A stretch of DNA of 64,000 nt, from NCBI GenBank assembly GCA_028551475.1, contig CM052360.1:7862501-7926500 (forward strand). Direction: 5' to 3'. The stretch's first letter is position 1; the number at the start of each line of letters is the position of its first letter. Made by a program: the position numbers and the translations under genes. The DNA is from Casuarina equisetifolia (taxonomy: Eukaryota; Streptophyta; Magnoliopsida; Fagales; Casuarinaceae). Below, piece after piece: positions 36,786-49,088 of the stretch. Under the pieces are notes generated by a model, which was given only the letters and a program-made list of their open reading frames with translations, searched no databases and had not been told where the DNA came from.

Positions 36786-37020
36786 TGTCACAAAGAGAGA
36801 GGAAAGAGAGCGTGAATGTGAGAACCTTCGTGTATTCTATTGAATAATCAAAGATGTACATAGGATGTCCCTTTATAAGGTAGGGATATACCAAGATGGA
36901 AAATACAAATAAAGAAATAGAAATAATTGCCTACCAACTACAAAAATAATTCCTTAATAATTACATCACCAATGGTAAGAATAATAATCAATATAGAAAT
37001 ATAATCACGTATCTCCAACA
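36786..37020 (-). repeat. 5' LTR of E3
   Basis: 235 bp, TGTTGGAGATACGTG start and TGTGACA end on the minus strand. Confidence 0.95.
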
Positions 37021-38650
37021 AAATCCACAAACGGTCCTCCCTCTTTTAGGTTCATCTGATCTCGTCATCCTAGATTTTGTCGACAAAATCTTCTATACTG
37101 TATCTTTTCCTGCATCCTAAGGTACCGAAATCCTTGTTCTTTTTTTTTTTTACTTTTTTTCCTTTTTATTTCTATGTTTGATTGTCATCACCTTTTAGTT
37201 CCGGTGCTTATTTGACAGGGTAATTTCAGGGAGTGCGATGAAACAGCTAGCCGGGGAGCATGTGTTTCGCTAGTATTCTATGAAGAGTTGGGCTCGACCC
37301 ACTTCAATAAGCCTTAAAGCTTCATGGTTGATCTAAAAGGAACGTCTATGTCATCGATACTAGGAACAAGGGTGTGATTCGAAAGATTAGCACTTTAGGT
37401 CCTTACACCGTCTTCTTTTGCATGAATTCAAGTCATTGTTTTTAGGGAGTGTTTTTACTCTTTAATGATTATTTACAATAATCGTGCGTGTATTTTTTGT
37501 GTGGCTACATAGAGTGTTTGTTATCTTAACTAATAAAAGGAAAACTAGTTTTCATTGTGTGGCCTTAGGTCCATGGCTGAGGAGGTCTCCAGTGAAACCG
37601 AAATTGAAAAGGAAATTACCTGGAAATGCACACGGGTACTTAAATATGTACTGGGGAAATTGGTTATGGTGTTTTGGAACGGTGATAAATGTTGTAATTT
37701 TTTGTAAGTTGGTGTATCTGTTGTAGGTATTATTGCACACTTGGGGCATTCAATTTAAGCCATTATCTTAAGGGTGTTTTCTGCCATTAGTGGGGTACAC
37801 ATACAATGCATAAAGGCATTTCTCCATCATGTCTACACAAAGATGTTGCATAGTTCATTTATATTAATGGAATGTCTCTTTATGGACATGTCATAGCTAA
37901 AGAACCCTACCTTCTTAGTGATCTCATGTTTAAGTGTGACAACAATTGCCAGAGGATACACAACTAAGCCAAGCCATCAGGATGGACCTGTACAGAATGC
38001 ATCTTTCTTGAATGATTTTGTGTTATCTTTCATTCCTAAACAATGTGCCTTACTAATCTCAGTTCATGGGAATCAATTGGCCTATAAGCTTAATCTCAAG
38101 CTCAAGGATTGTGCCAATAGTTCTACTGATGCTAAGAGTTTGAAACTTATTTCATGTTGTTTGTACAGCTATAGAAACATGTGCATTAGCAGTTGATTAT
38201 ACTCATATGGCCTATGATATTTGTTTTTGGCTTTTGGGGTTGGAGGTAAGTATTCTTAATATTTACACGTTATTTTACATTTCCACTTTCAAGACAATTT
38301 GAATGATTGATCATTCTAACTTTCTATGAGGTGTGTTTCTATTGCGTGTTTGGTTTTCTCTTCATTATACGCACACATATAGACACGCGAGTAAAAGAAA
38401 AACTATAGAGGCTATTTTATGAAAAAGAAACATATAGAGGTGCATCTTTGGTCTTTTACACATTGACGCCCTTCTTTTACCTGTATTATACTATTTTTGC
38501 ATTGGTTCTGAATTATAAAAGAAATGAACTTTCATTTACTTGTTTTTCCAGCACTAGGAGCAATTTCATTGGGACTTTCCTGTTTAATTGGCTTTATTGA
38601 AGGGTTTGTTATTTGCCCTTATATCACCTCTTGTGCCCTATGCATCTTTA

Positions 38651-40270
38651 AAATATTTTTATACAACAAACAATTGCTTACATCTTATCTCTACAAATCT
38701 CCACAAAAATTAATCTCTTTATTTTTTTTTCAAAGCTTTTTTGTTTTTTTTTTAAATATTGCAATGCACAAACCCAACTAATGCATGCAAGATGTTGAAT
38801 CTTAAATCTTATGATTGGAATCCTCACTAACTCACCTTTGACCTAGTTGGCTAAACAATATAAGAATTGATCCTATGGGTTTCACACCTGGGAGGTTTGA
38901 GATAGCACCACATTGATGGAAAGTGAAAAAAAAAAAAACAAAGAAATGAACCTCCATCCCTAATTCCAAGGCCAACTAAATGTAGAACTTCGTTTATAAT
39001 GATTATTATGAAGAACTTCATTGTCCTCCAAAAATCGTTACTCGCAACCAACTATCAAAAAATTTATCCAAGCATGTTGGACACAAATAGAAAAAATCCA
39101 AAAGACAAAGAACTTAGATGGCGGACAGCAATAGTTACAATCAGGGAAAGCTGCCAAAGGAACACAAAGAAATATGGTTACATAAGATGATATAAGGCTC
39201 GACACATACTTGGAACAACTAAAGAGAGAACTGCCCAAAGCCCATACACCGAGTATTTTTATGATGCGGAGATAATATGGTAAGTAGGGGCTTGTGGCAC
39301 TCGAATCTAAGCCCAATCAATTTGCATTAATGCCTAGTATTCATGCCTAACCGAGGAACAAGAAACATTTATTAGAACTTCCTAATCTACACACTGCCCA
39401 AACCCAAAATACTATGACGAAGCTAGTTCATGTATGCCATTCCTATTAAAGTGTTGCAACCAAACTGGAAGCTTAATGACAATTCGTAGTAGAAAAATCT
39501 CAATCAACACACAATTGTGATGGTAAACAACACGTGATTACCATATAAGGGTAGAAAATGATTGCTAATACATGCCACCTACCAGCAGTAGATATGATCT
39601 GTCATTATGCTCACATGCAAGCAAGAGCAAACAACAACCACAGCTCGCACCAAATCCTCGGGCTAAGACGAGCAACTGGGACAACTAGCTGGTCAAGCAT
39701 ATTCCTAAACCAAATTACATCATAGGAAGCCACAAACTCAACGGTCTTTAATTAAATAACTAAAATAATCTCATAGAAGATCCCAAAAAGTAAGTGCAAG
39801 TGCGATGAGAAAGGGAGAGAACTAGCAAAAGCATCATGTCCAGTGTGCTCATGAACATCTATACACAAGCTAAGGAAAGACAATAAAGTCCGCTTCCCAA
39901 GACCGCTCGGGGGTAGGGGCGGTGGGGGAGGGGTTTCTTTGTCCCGGACATGCAAAACTATCATGTCCTGGATTGCACCTCATCATGTTTACCCGAATAG
40001 GAAACAACTCAAGCTAAATTGCAAGAATTATCATAACAATACAAGGCTAAAGGCAAGTTATATTTCGCAAGTTACACATCATCTCATTTTAATGTTAAAG
40101 GCAAATTACATCCCAAAGCCCACACCTCATTTCATTTAAAAACTGTTATATATCTACCAAACAAGTACATTATTCATGTAACTCTAAACATACAATTCCA
40201 AAAGAAACCACGTTATTTTCAAAGGCATCACTTAATTCTCTTCTACCTTCTTTAGTATTTTCTCTAACCC
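38651..40270. other. intergenic, nothing recognised
   Basis: AT-rich, with T-runs near 38720-38755 and an A-run at 38928. No exon, RNA gene or transposon end seen. Open frames here (for example minus 39038-39316) have low-complexity content and no known family. Confidence 0.5.
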
Positions 40271-40272
40271 CA

Positions 40273-40350
40273 TAACTTTTCTAGCAGCAATTGCGAAAAC
40301 ATCATATCCTTGTAACTTTTCCAGCAGCAATTGCAAAAACATCATATCCT
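40273..40350. repeat. 40-bp tandem duplication downstream of the PWWP gene
   Basis: Two 40-bp units (starting 40273 and 40313) of the form TAACTTTTC(T/C)AGCAGCAATT, and so on to CATATCCT, with three or four differences. They lie in the likely 3' UTR of the minus-strand gene that ends at 40357. Confidence 0.85.
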
Positions 40351-40626
40351 GTTCTGCTACTTAAACTGGAGCTTCCGCCGCTGCTCTGCCCACTGCTTGA
40401 GCTCCTGCTTCTGCACGCGCTCTTCGTTCAGCTGCTGCCACTGCTGTGCGCCCTGCTGCATCTGCTCGAGCCGCTCCTGACTCTGCATGTGCAGTTCGTG
40501 CAGCTCCTGCACCTTCTGCTCAACCTGCTGCAGCTGCTGCCACTGCTGCTGCCGCTGCTCGAGCTGCCCCTGCTCCCGCATGCGCTGTTCCTCCAGCTGC
40601 CGCCGCTTCAGCTGCAGAACTAGCCT

Positions 40627-40794
40627 GTATAGCTGCAGCCGCTGCCCCGCTTGCTGGTGCTCTTGCTCGAGTTGCTGCCGCCCCCAGTCCAGTTGCTGCT
40701 GCTCCTGCTCCAGTTGCTGCCATCCCCGGTCCAGTTGCTGCAGTCGCCGCTCAACTTGCTGCCATCGCCGCTTGAACTGCTGCCGTCACCGCTC
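40627..40794 (-). repeat. 21-bp minisatellite encoding coiled-coil heptads
   Basis: Eight 21-bp units read on the minus strand as xRRxQQ(V/L) heptads: KRRWQQV, ERRLQQL, DRGWQQL, EQEQQQL, DWGRQQL, EQEHQQA and so on. All units keep the gene frame. The first unit contains the TGA. The Gln/Leu-rich heptads continue less regularly to 40360. Confidence 0.85.
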
Positions 40795-40996
40795 CAGCTC
40801 CCCTTGGCAACGACACTGGTTAAATGGCTTCTTGCATACCTTGTCAAGTGCCTTCTTGTCTACCTTGTCAAATGCCACACAGATTTCCTGCACAGCTCGA
40901 GGAAAGCACTCGACTATTTTACGCTGGCACGGAGCAGCCAACTTACTCTTAACCTCGTAAGTGAATGCCTGGATATCCGCTGGGGCAACAAAACCT

Positions 40997-43900
40997 CTGT
41001 GAAAGAGCAAATATTACCGTCAGTGAAGGCAAGAAACTAAAATACCAGTTGTAGTCAACCTAGCAAATGAGGCAATAAGAAACACACATGCAAACATAAA
41101 CGAACCAGATAACCATCCAAACCTTGAAATGAACACTCCAAAAGATTTGCAAATGACCTACATCTTTATCAGCAATATTTCAAACCTATTTTCTACATCT
41201 CAAATATACCAGAATTTCCAAACTCTCCTCTCAAGATTACAACGAAGACCATGTGACCCACAGAGGAAAGAAAATCTTGATGACTTTCAAGCTTATTCTC
41301 AGGAGCTGACCAATTAATAGATGTTTCACAAGACAATTTCGGAAACATGGCACATCACATGTTCCAGCGTTCCGATAGCATGAGCAGCTCCTGTTGTAGG
41401 GCTTGTCGACTCCAACAGCACACACATGATAATGGGGACTTGCCCATCAGCCGACTTTGCCAAGAGGTGGCAGGAGCGTCATCTCGAAACTTGTGAACTG
41501 CTTAAAACCTAGGAGAAGGAGATCCGTGCACTAGCGTGTTAAGCAAAGAGGGGTGCTCACTAATGTGGGAAAAAGACATGTAAAAATCAGTAAGACCTGA
41601 TCTCCGCACTTTGATTGTTCAATCATTACATGTTTGGGGGCCTTCAACGAAGCCCCACATCAGATCACATTGCTCATCTAGTCACTAAATGTTTTACGAA
41701 ACATACAGACACCATCAGCTTGAAAGATTACCAAAACAACAAGCATGAAGCGGTGAAAATGGCCTGACAGATTCACAAGAACATAGATAAGGGTATACAC
41801 TGCAAATCACAGCAATACTCCCTCAAATGTCGTAGAACAAATCTTGTTTTAGACCATTGTTCATCAATACCGACCACCACTTCTTGTATCTTTCCCAACA
41901 AAATGCAAGTGAAATATGTCCGATAAATCTTATGTTCTCAAATAAAACATTGGAATTCACTTGTTTCTTAATACTAGTAGTTGAGAAACACAATTAAAAA
42001 AGAACATGTTAAGATAAAATGAAAGCCTTCCATACAAGGTACTTGTTAACTATTAACGTAGTTGACAAAGACGCTATTCTCAGTATGGAACAGAACATTG
42101 GAGTTAGAATGAATTGGGAGATACTTTGCATTAAAAACACACACATCCTGTACTTAGACACTGAATTAGATTCACAACAACTCCGCCTGATCCCTAAGTC
42201 CTTCCCAAATTGAACTACAAATAAGATCTAAACCAAAACTTATGAAACCTTTTTCCCCAGGAAAAGGAGGCAGCAAAACAAACAAGTCCAAAAGAATTCC
42301 AACCTCATCACGGTTTGGAATCAAAGTATGCCCACTGCGGCACAACACTATCGGCATGTGCCAACAGTCCGAAATCAAATTGTTAAGCCTTTTATTACCT
42401 TTATTCCCCAATTTAACTTCTTCTTCTTATGTTTCTTCGTATCTTTCTCATATACTCTTTTAGTCAGAAGGACGCTGCATTATTGGCTTTCACAAGGATG
42501 AAAACATATGGATACTACAAGTAAAGCATTTTTCCAGTTTACCTTCAGTCCCAATCCGCAGCATACCCATTCCACTTCTGCAAGTTTCAAAGACTAAATA
42601 TTAAGTGGCACCAGTACACCAATTCGCAAACGAAACCAGCCAGTGATGCCCCATTCGAAATCACAAATTGATATGGTTCGAATAAAACCTAGGCCCCACT
42701 ACCTTACCCTCCGCCAATAACACTCCCAACCCAAGCTGAACCAACAAATTTAAACCATTACACCAAATTTCTACTTATTTCATTTTTGGCACAGGCCATT
42801 TCTTGGCATTCGTTCAACACATCAAAAAGGTTTCCAAAGTCGAGTGCTCCCATGAAGTTCGAATTCTTCATCAGAGTCCCAATACATTCAAAAATTTGGG
42901 CTTAGTACCTCATGTAACCAGATGCCCAATTTGCACCAAAGCCTAAGACCTTATGCCCAGTTATATTCTTGGGAATGGGCAATAACTTTGCCACAGCAGC
43001 AACTCTTGAAGAAAAAGGACAGATTTCAAGAGAATTGATGCATGCCATAATTGATATCCACTTCAATGCAGATCCGATGGCAGGCTTCAATGAGCTCTGT
43101 TTGGGTTTAAAATAGGGTGGTCTTTCTTCTTCTTTTTTTTCCCAGGTTTTGAGGCTTTTCTTGTGAAGGAAGGTTGTGTTTGGGTAGGAAGAAAGGGGTA
43201 AAATGAAAAAATAATTGCCAAGACAGACTCCAATACTTAAAGGCTCAGTCACCGATCAGGGAGGTACTCCACCAGCAATCTTTGGCAAGAATTGGATAAA
43301 GGATACAAGTTGCACAAAACAACCTAGTGTTTTCTTTCTCATTCTAAACAACAGTCTTTTCTTACAATTGAATAGGCTCACTCTTTAAATATGGAGCTAA
43401 ACCTAACCCTAAAAGAACCCGAACAAATCAAGATTCGCAAGCAACTAAGGAAACCCAGACAAATCGAGGTTCCGGACAACTAAGGAAACCCACACAAATT
43501 AGGATCCCAAAAAATAGATAATCTCAAACAATTGATGAATCCTAGACAATTTAGGAAAACCCCCAACGACAGTAACAAATCCTAAAAGTTAAGGACTCCG
43601 ACACTTTTAAGGAATATCCTAAACAACAATTACATAATCCAAAACAAATCATAATTCCTAGAGGATCTCTTAGACGCTCTTCAACTTTGGGATTCTTGGA
43701 CCTATGAGAGAAAATTATGGGCTCAACTCTTTGATGTAGGAGCTACTAATACTTGGGCCTAGATGCATCTGCATCACACTCTTCAGCGCCAAGAGTTTGC
43801 TATCACCATCTACATACTTTCTAGAACCCCAAGACTAATGTGACCACAATGGAAATCGACTTAGTATTTAGCACAATGCACTCTTAACATTCAGCGATAC

Positions 43901-44721
43901 GGGAGGTAATATTCATTGTCTAACCTCCATAGTGAAATTGCAACATTGTATGAGAAGAAGGAAACCCATAAAGATCCGTCGTTTCCTAAAGACACCCGCA
44001 ATACCACTATTCAAGACCTCACAAAGGCAATCACAAAGGACTTCGATCGATTGGCACCATCTTTCACATGCAATAGACCAATATCGAATTCCCCACCGTC
44101 ATGGAGATGCATTGAACAACCACTACAAGTTCCCATAAATTTTTAAATGATACCCTAGAAGGGCCCACAATCCACAAGAGTATGAGTATAAGATAATTAT
44201 CTATTCTAGAGGGATACTACAGTTTAACAAGTTATTAAGCAACCAAGTCATTTCATGGCACGGCAAACTTTGGAGTGGGTGTTGTACCGGTTCTGTGCTC
44301 TTGTTTGCATTTGAAAGCATGTTTTCTCTTTAGTATGAAGCCCAACAAAGTAGATCCAACTAACACATTTGGGACACACGAACACAGGATAGGAGGTGCA
44401 GAAAAGCCCAATATACACATCGTCCAACATCTCAACCAATGTAACATTTCCCAATCAGTTTAAATCGATTTGTCCAACTTAACCTAGCAGACATCAAACA
44501 TAAGGTCATGCATATCCATGCTGGAGACTCTCTTCTATAATCACCAAGGCAAACAATACATCAAGACTATCTACCAACTGCAAAAATAAGTGCAGTCAAT
44601 GCCTTTGACAGTGTTTTCATGAAACCTTTCCAATTGGCGTTGTAAATCTACATACTGCGCACTCTGTAGTTTAAGTAATTGCTTCACCACCTAGGACATT
44701 CAAAAACATTACCATACTTAC
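40997..44721 (-). other. intron 2 of the PWWP gene
   Basis: Donor GTAAGTATGG at 44721, acceptor TTTCACAG at 40997. It is 3.7 kb long and contains repeat block R1 (43112-44060). I recognise no gene inside. An open minus frame at 42902-43252 has no family I know. Confidence 0.6.
43112..44060. repeat. repeat block R1, left copy (PWWP intron 2)
   Basis: Closely matches 49085-50118 on the same strand, with small gaps. Neither copy has terminal repeats or coding capacity that I recognise. Confidence 0.85.
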
Positions 44722-45201
44722 ATTTCTTGTGTTCCAAAGAACTGGACGAAGTATTTTTCTGGATTTGGTGTTAGCTTCCAGTCTTCAGCTCTGCATATCT
44801 GTAAAGGAATTGACAAGATCAAATTACCACATCACCTAAGAATTCTAAACATAAGTAAAGCCATACACGCACCATTAGTTAAGCATACGTAAAAATGATC
44901 TGACTTGCATAAATCATCAATTCAAATGACGTGGTCGATCCACACCTAGTTCCAAAGTTTTATTGTAACCCTCGAGGACAAGGGTTTGGTGAGGGGGTGG
45001 GGATTGCCATGATCTATCCATAGTTAAGATTCTATCAAGATAAAGAGCATATGTAACTTCTAGAAGGTTAGAGATAAGATAACAGAAGAGGAATCGCAAA
45101 AAGACTCTAGAAGATAGACAAGGAGGTGTAGAGGGGCTAGGGTGAAGGCATCTTGGGTCAAGAGTATTTAAGTAATTTTAACGATTAACATTTAAACACT
45201 T

Positions 45202-45816
45202 TTTAGTGCAATTAGCTTTCCATTGTCTCCCATTATTATCTTAGGTTACTAGAATTATTGTGAGGCTTTGTGCTTCCATATCATTTCATTGTCTTCCATT
45301 GAGAATTAATCAAGATTGTTACAACAATTCTTTATATTTGAACCAAAAAATGAGGGAGAGAAAAACAAACAAAGCCCTAGCAGCCACGCAACCAACGCTT
45401 CAGGTACCTATTCATTTTTTACTTCAATATCTAACCTTGTTTCTTTTTGGTATTCAGAGGCCTCATGGCATAATCAAAAGAAAGCTCTAACAATCATTTT
45501 GGGAGGAGTTATTGTAAAAGGAATTTGATTAGTTAGGAATTTAGCAAAACACAATAGAGGGTGTATGTCCTTATTCAAAATTAACAAAGATATTACACAC
45601 CGGATGCTCCAAATGTCAACTCTAACCCAAGTTATGGTACAAGTAAGTCTTCTAGATCAAATTTCGCTAACTGTGTTAAGAGTTCTTGTGCTTCATATTC
45701 TATTAAGGTGACGAGCCTGGGTTCATTGGCAGCCTCATCCTATGGGGCAATTTAAGCTAAGTACGAACGGATGAAGCATTGTGGGGAACAAAAGGAGAAA
45801 TCCTAAGAGATCATAA
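45202..45816. repeat. repeat block R2, left copy (PWWP intron 1)
   Basis: Starts TTTAGTGCAATTAGC and closely matches 48460-49088 on the same strand. No coding capacity recognised. Confidence 0.87.
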
Positions 45817-46157
45817 TGGAGGTTTCCTCTTGCCAATTATGGCCATGTCATTCAAAATGAGACAATTTTCAATCAACCTAGCTCATTGTCTCATCCATGC
45901 TTAGAAGTTTATGCAAAGCATCAATTACAATTAGGTAATTATAGGCCACCGAAGAGTTAAGTGAATATACTGCCCAATGTATTTTATATTCCTATTTTTA
46001 CTTATTTGTGGTAGATTAATACGTAAACGATTAAATTCTCTTTTGACGATTAGAATTATGCCATGTTCTTTCCACTTATCCAAGTTATATTATTACTTCT
46101 ATTCTGGTTATTATTAATGAAATTAGTTGGGGAACTATCAATGTTCGCCAGAAAAAT

Positions 46158-46202
46158 ATATATATATAAATAAATAAAAAAATAAAAATAAAGAATAATA
46201 AA
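46158..46202. repeat. AT/AAATA microsatellite in PWWP intron 1
   Basis: (TA)n passing into AAATAAAT-type units, directly downstream of the exon 1 donor on the minus strand. Confidence 0.8.
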
Positions 46203-46339
46203 GGAGGGCGAAAGAACAAACAGACCTTGGCAGGACAAGGAGGGAGCCTCTTCTTGTACTTGGCAAGGACGAGATCACCGGGACCCAACTGGCTCTCGCC
46301 CTTGACCTTGTTCGCATTGCCTCTACGCGCCGGACGCAT

Positions 46340-46760
46340 AGTGCTTGACGGAGCCTCAAAAGCCCTAAATTTTAGAGTTGCGAGATTCTTTCCACGACAA
46401 AAAATGCCCTAGAGAAATCCTCAACCCGAAGACTTTGGACCTTTCGTCGCCGGAGGTGAGTGTACCAGCGACGGAGATGCTAGGGCATCGGAGGAATTGA
46501 AGAACCGTTAGAACCGGAGATAAAAAGAGAAATATACAGCAAGTGTGGAGTCGTGGGTAGAGATAGGTTGAGGCTGTTGGGTAGAGAGGCAGACGGGACG
46601 AAAGCAAACGAGGGAGTGGATTTTTTGGGAGCGCGGCGCGGGTTTGGCTTCAACGTTGGGTGGGAGGGTCTGAGAGTCGTGATTCTCGATATTCCTTTTG
46701 GGTCGTTCTTAAGTGCGAGCCCCAGGGTTTCGGCCTAAGAAGGGCCACTTCTTTCCATAC
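46340..46760 (-). promoter_or_regulatory. 5' UTR and promoter region of the PWWP gene
   Basis: GC-richer than its surroundings and directly upstream of the ATG at 46339. It ends where the 542-bp tandem repeat begins (46761). No clear TATA box. Assigned by position only. Confidence 0.4.
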
Positions 46761-48426
46761 ATTAGAGTGGATTTGGGCCAATCAACCCAGCCACCGACAA
46801 ATTACGGATCGACTATACGAAGGTTTGGCTAAATTCTGACATTTGAAGGCTCAATTGTCCTTGGGGATTGAATTGTTACTACAAACCTTACTTTATGTAT
46901 TTCTTCATAATATGCATATGTTCTTGTGTATTTTTTCATTAGAAAAATAACTAATGGATTATCATGAAGCAATGCAGCAAAAAACTTGTTTGATGCCACC
47001 TTATTTATATCTTGATGTTAAAGGTCATAATGCATATTGATCCGATTTATTAAGTTACTAATTGACTTTTCTGCTAGAACATTGCTCTTATTATTTTTAT
47101 ATTATATGCCTTTGTATCTACAAAAATGTTTTGTTAGATAAAAGGTGATTTTTACTATAAGTTAGATACAATATATTTATCTTTCGTTCTACAAAAAAAA
47201 TATATTTTGTATTTATAAACGTTTGTACTATATGCATTTGTATCTATAAACGTAACCATGTTTTTATCAAGTAAAAGCTAATTTCTACTATAAGTTAGAT
47301 ACATTAGAGTGGATTTGGGCCAATCAACCCAACCACCGACAAATTACGGATTGACTATACGATGGTTTGGCTAAATTCTGGCATTTGAAGGCTCAATTGT
47401 CTTTAGGGATTGAATTGTTACTACAAACCTTACTTTATGTATTTCTTCATAATATGCATATGTTCTTGTATATTTTTTCATTAGAAAAATAACTAATGGA
47501 TTATCATGAAGCAATGCAGCAAAAAACTTGTTTGATGCCACCTTATTTATATCTTGATGTTAAAGGTCATAATGCATATTGATCCGATTTATTAAGTTAC
47601 TAATTGACTTTTCTACTAGAACATTGCTCTTATTATTTTTATATTATATGCCTTTGTATCTACAAAAATGTTTTGTTAGATAAAAGGTGATTTTTACTAT
47701 AAGTTAGATACAATATATTTATCTTTCATTCTACAAAGAAAATATATTTTGTGTTTATAAATGTTTGTATTATATGTGTTTGTATCTATAAACGTAACCA
47801 TGTTTTTGTCAAGTAAAAGGTGATTTCTACTATAAGTTAGATATATTAAAGTGGATTTGGGCCAATTAACCCAACCACCGACAAATTACGGATCGACTAT
47901 ACGATGGGTTGGCTAAATTTTGGCATTTGAAGGCTCAATTGTCCTTAGGGATTGAATTGTTACTACAAACCTTACTTTATTTATTTCTTCATAATATACA
48001 TATGTTCTTGTGTATTTTTTCATTAGAAAAATAATTAATGGATTATCATGAAGCAATGCAGCAAAAAACTTGTTTGGTGCCACCTTATTTATATCTTGAT
48101 GTTAAAGGTTATAATGCATATTGATCTGATTTATTAAGTGACTAATTGAATTTTATGTTAGAACATTGCTCTTATTATTTTTTTATTATATGCCTTTGTA
48201 TCTACAAACATCACAATGTTTTGTCAAATAAAAGGTGATTTCTACTATAAGTTAGATACAGTATATTTATCTTTTGTTCTACAAAGAAAACATATTTTGT
48301 ATTTATAAACATTTGTACTATATGCGTTTGTATCTATAAACATAGCCATGTTTTTGTCAAGTAAAAGGTGATTTCTACTATAAGTTAGATACAAGATATT
48401 TGTCTTTTATTCCACAAAGAAAATAT
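46761..48426. repeat. 542-bp tandem repeat, about three units
   Basis: Units start at 46761, 47303 and 47845 with the phrase ATTA(G/A)AGTGGATTTGGGCCAAT, giving a period of 542 bp twice. Each unit also has an internal half-repeat around TACTATAAGTTAGATACA. The third unit runs to about 48426, slightly longer than one period. AT-rich, no coding capacity. Confidence 0.92.
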
Positions 48427-48459
48427 ACTTGAAGTAACAAAAACCAAAGCCAAAGATAA

Positions 48460-49088
48460 TTTAGTGCAATTAGCTTTCCATTGTCTCATATTATTATCTT
48501 AGGTTACTAGAATTACTGTGAGGCTTTGTTCTTCCATATCATTTCATTGTCTTCCATTGAGAATTAATCAAGATTGTTACAACAATTCTTTATATTTGAA
48601 CCAAAAAATAAGGGAGAGAAAAACAAACAAAGCCCTAGCAGCCACGCAACCAACACTTCAAGTACCTATTCATTTTTTACTTCAATATCTAACCTTGTTT
48701 CTTTTCGGTATTTAGAGGCCTCACGGCATAATCAAAAGAAAGCTCTAACAATCATTTTGGGAGGAGTTATTGTGAGAGGAATTTGATTGGCTAGGAATTT
48801 AGCAAAACACAATAGAGAGTGTATGACTTTATTCAAAATTAACAAAGATATTACACATCGGATGCTCTAAATGTCAACTTTAACCCGAGCTATGGTACAA
48901 GTAAGTCTTCTAGATCAAATTTTGCTAACTGTGTTAAGAGTTCTTGTGCTTTGTATTCTATTAAGGTGACATTCTCGGGCTTATTGGTAGCCTCATCCTA
49001 CAGGGCAATATAAGCTAAGTACAAACAAATCAAGCATTGTGGGGAACAATGCCGAAGGAAAAATCCTCAGAGATCCTTAAAGATCATA
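48460..49088. repeat. repeat block R2, right copy
   Basis: Matches 45202-45816. Here it runs directly into R1 (49085), whereas in the PWWP gene R1 precedes R2 and an exon lies between them. Confidence 0.87.

Larger units (their letters stand above)
31342..37020 (-). mobile_element. complete but broken Ty1/copia element E3 in exon 2 of NHL copy C
   Basis: 5,679 bp on the minus strand with two 235-bp LTRs. Flanks are AAATT (31337-31341) and AAATC (37021-37025), a 5-bp target duplication with one later change; copy A shows AAATC at this place. Primer binding site TGGTATCAAGAGCCA (36785-36771) and polypurine tract AGCTTGAGGGGGAG (31590-31577) are in place. By-eye LTR comparison gives 9 differences in 235 positions, fewer than in E2, so E3 is probably the younger insertion. 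The coding region has stops, shifts and an 80-bp tandem duplication in the protease. Confidence 0.96.
31102..38634 (+). pseudogene. NHL-domain protein, copy C, split by copia E3 and decayed
   Basis: Same structure as copy A. Exon 1 31102-31153 (MASMLALFLIFNLASVH signal peptide); exon 2 31267-31341 plus 37026-37121, split by E3, with Gln changed to TAA at 37118-37120; exon 3 37230-37398 with a stop and frame loss; exon 4 about 37936-38135, with both the acceptor and the donor altered; exon 5 38552-38634, recognisable (SLGLSCLIGFIEGFVI) but without a donor. Exon 6 is absent. Clearly a pseudogene and more decayed than copy A. Confidence 0.82.
29917..38650 (+). repeat. NHL tandem duplication, unit 2 (holds copy C and E3)
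   Basis: Matches unit 1 from about 16482 onwards: upstream region, exons 1-5 and introns in the same order and orientation. E3 is present only here and E2 only in unit 1, so both transposons came after the duplication. Exon 6 and its downstream region are missing here. Confidence 0.8.
40357..46339 (-). pseudogene. HUA2-like PWWP-domain protein with heptad coiled-coil tail, internal TGA
   Basis: Exons (minus): 46339-46226, 44798-44722, 40996-40357. Together 831 bases, an exact 277-codon frame ending in TAG at 40359-40357. Exon 1 holds the first PWWP strand (GDLVLAKYKKRLPPCPAK), exon 2 CRAEDWKLTPNPEKYFVQFF, exon 3 GFVAPADIQAFTYEVKSKL and AVQEICVAFDK, all matching plant HUA2-type nuclear, chromatin-associated PWWP proteins. 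The tail is about 145 residues of Gln, Glu, Arg and Leu heptads (coiled coil), starting in a 21-bp minisatellite. A TGA at 40788-40786 interrupts the frame where the repeat predicts Arg (CGA). The usual aromatic PAWP-type residue is Cys here (PPCPAK). If the TGA terminates, the product is a short PWWP protein. Confidence 0.72.

Noticed and set aside
18403-37020. Idea that E2 and E3 are one element duplicated with the NHL unit
   Set aside because: They are in opposite orientation, in different exons, with different LTR lengths and separate target duplications.
39038-39316. Minus open frame with hydrophobic stretches
   Set aside because: No start context, no family resemblance, and AT-rich surroundings; likely chance.
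40446-40775. Plus-strand Ala/Pro-rich and Cys-rich open frames
   Set aside because: They are antisense or shifted readings of the GCTGC-rich minisatellite; the minus heptad frame joins exactly to the PWWP exons.
42902-43252. Minus open frame of 116 codons in PWWP intron 2
   Set aside because: It spans the edge of repeat block R1 and shows no recognisable domain or splice sites.
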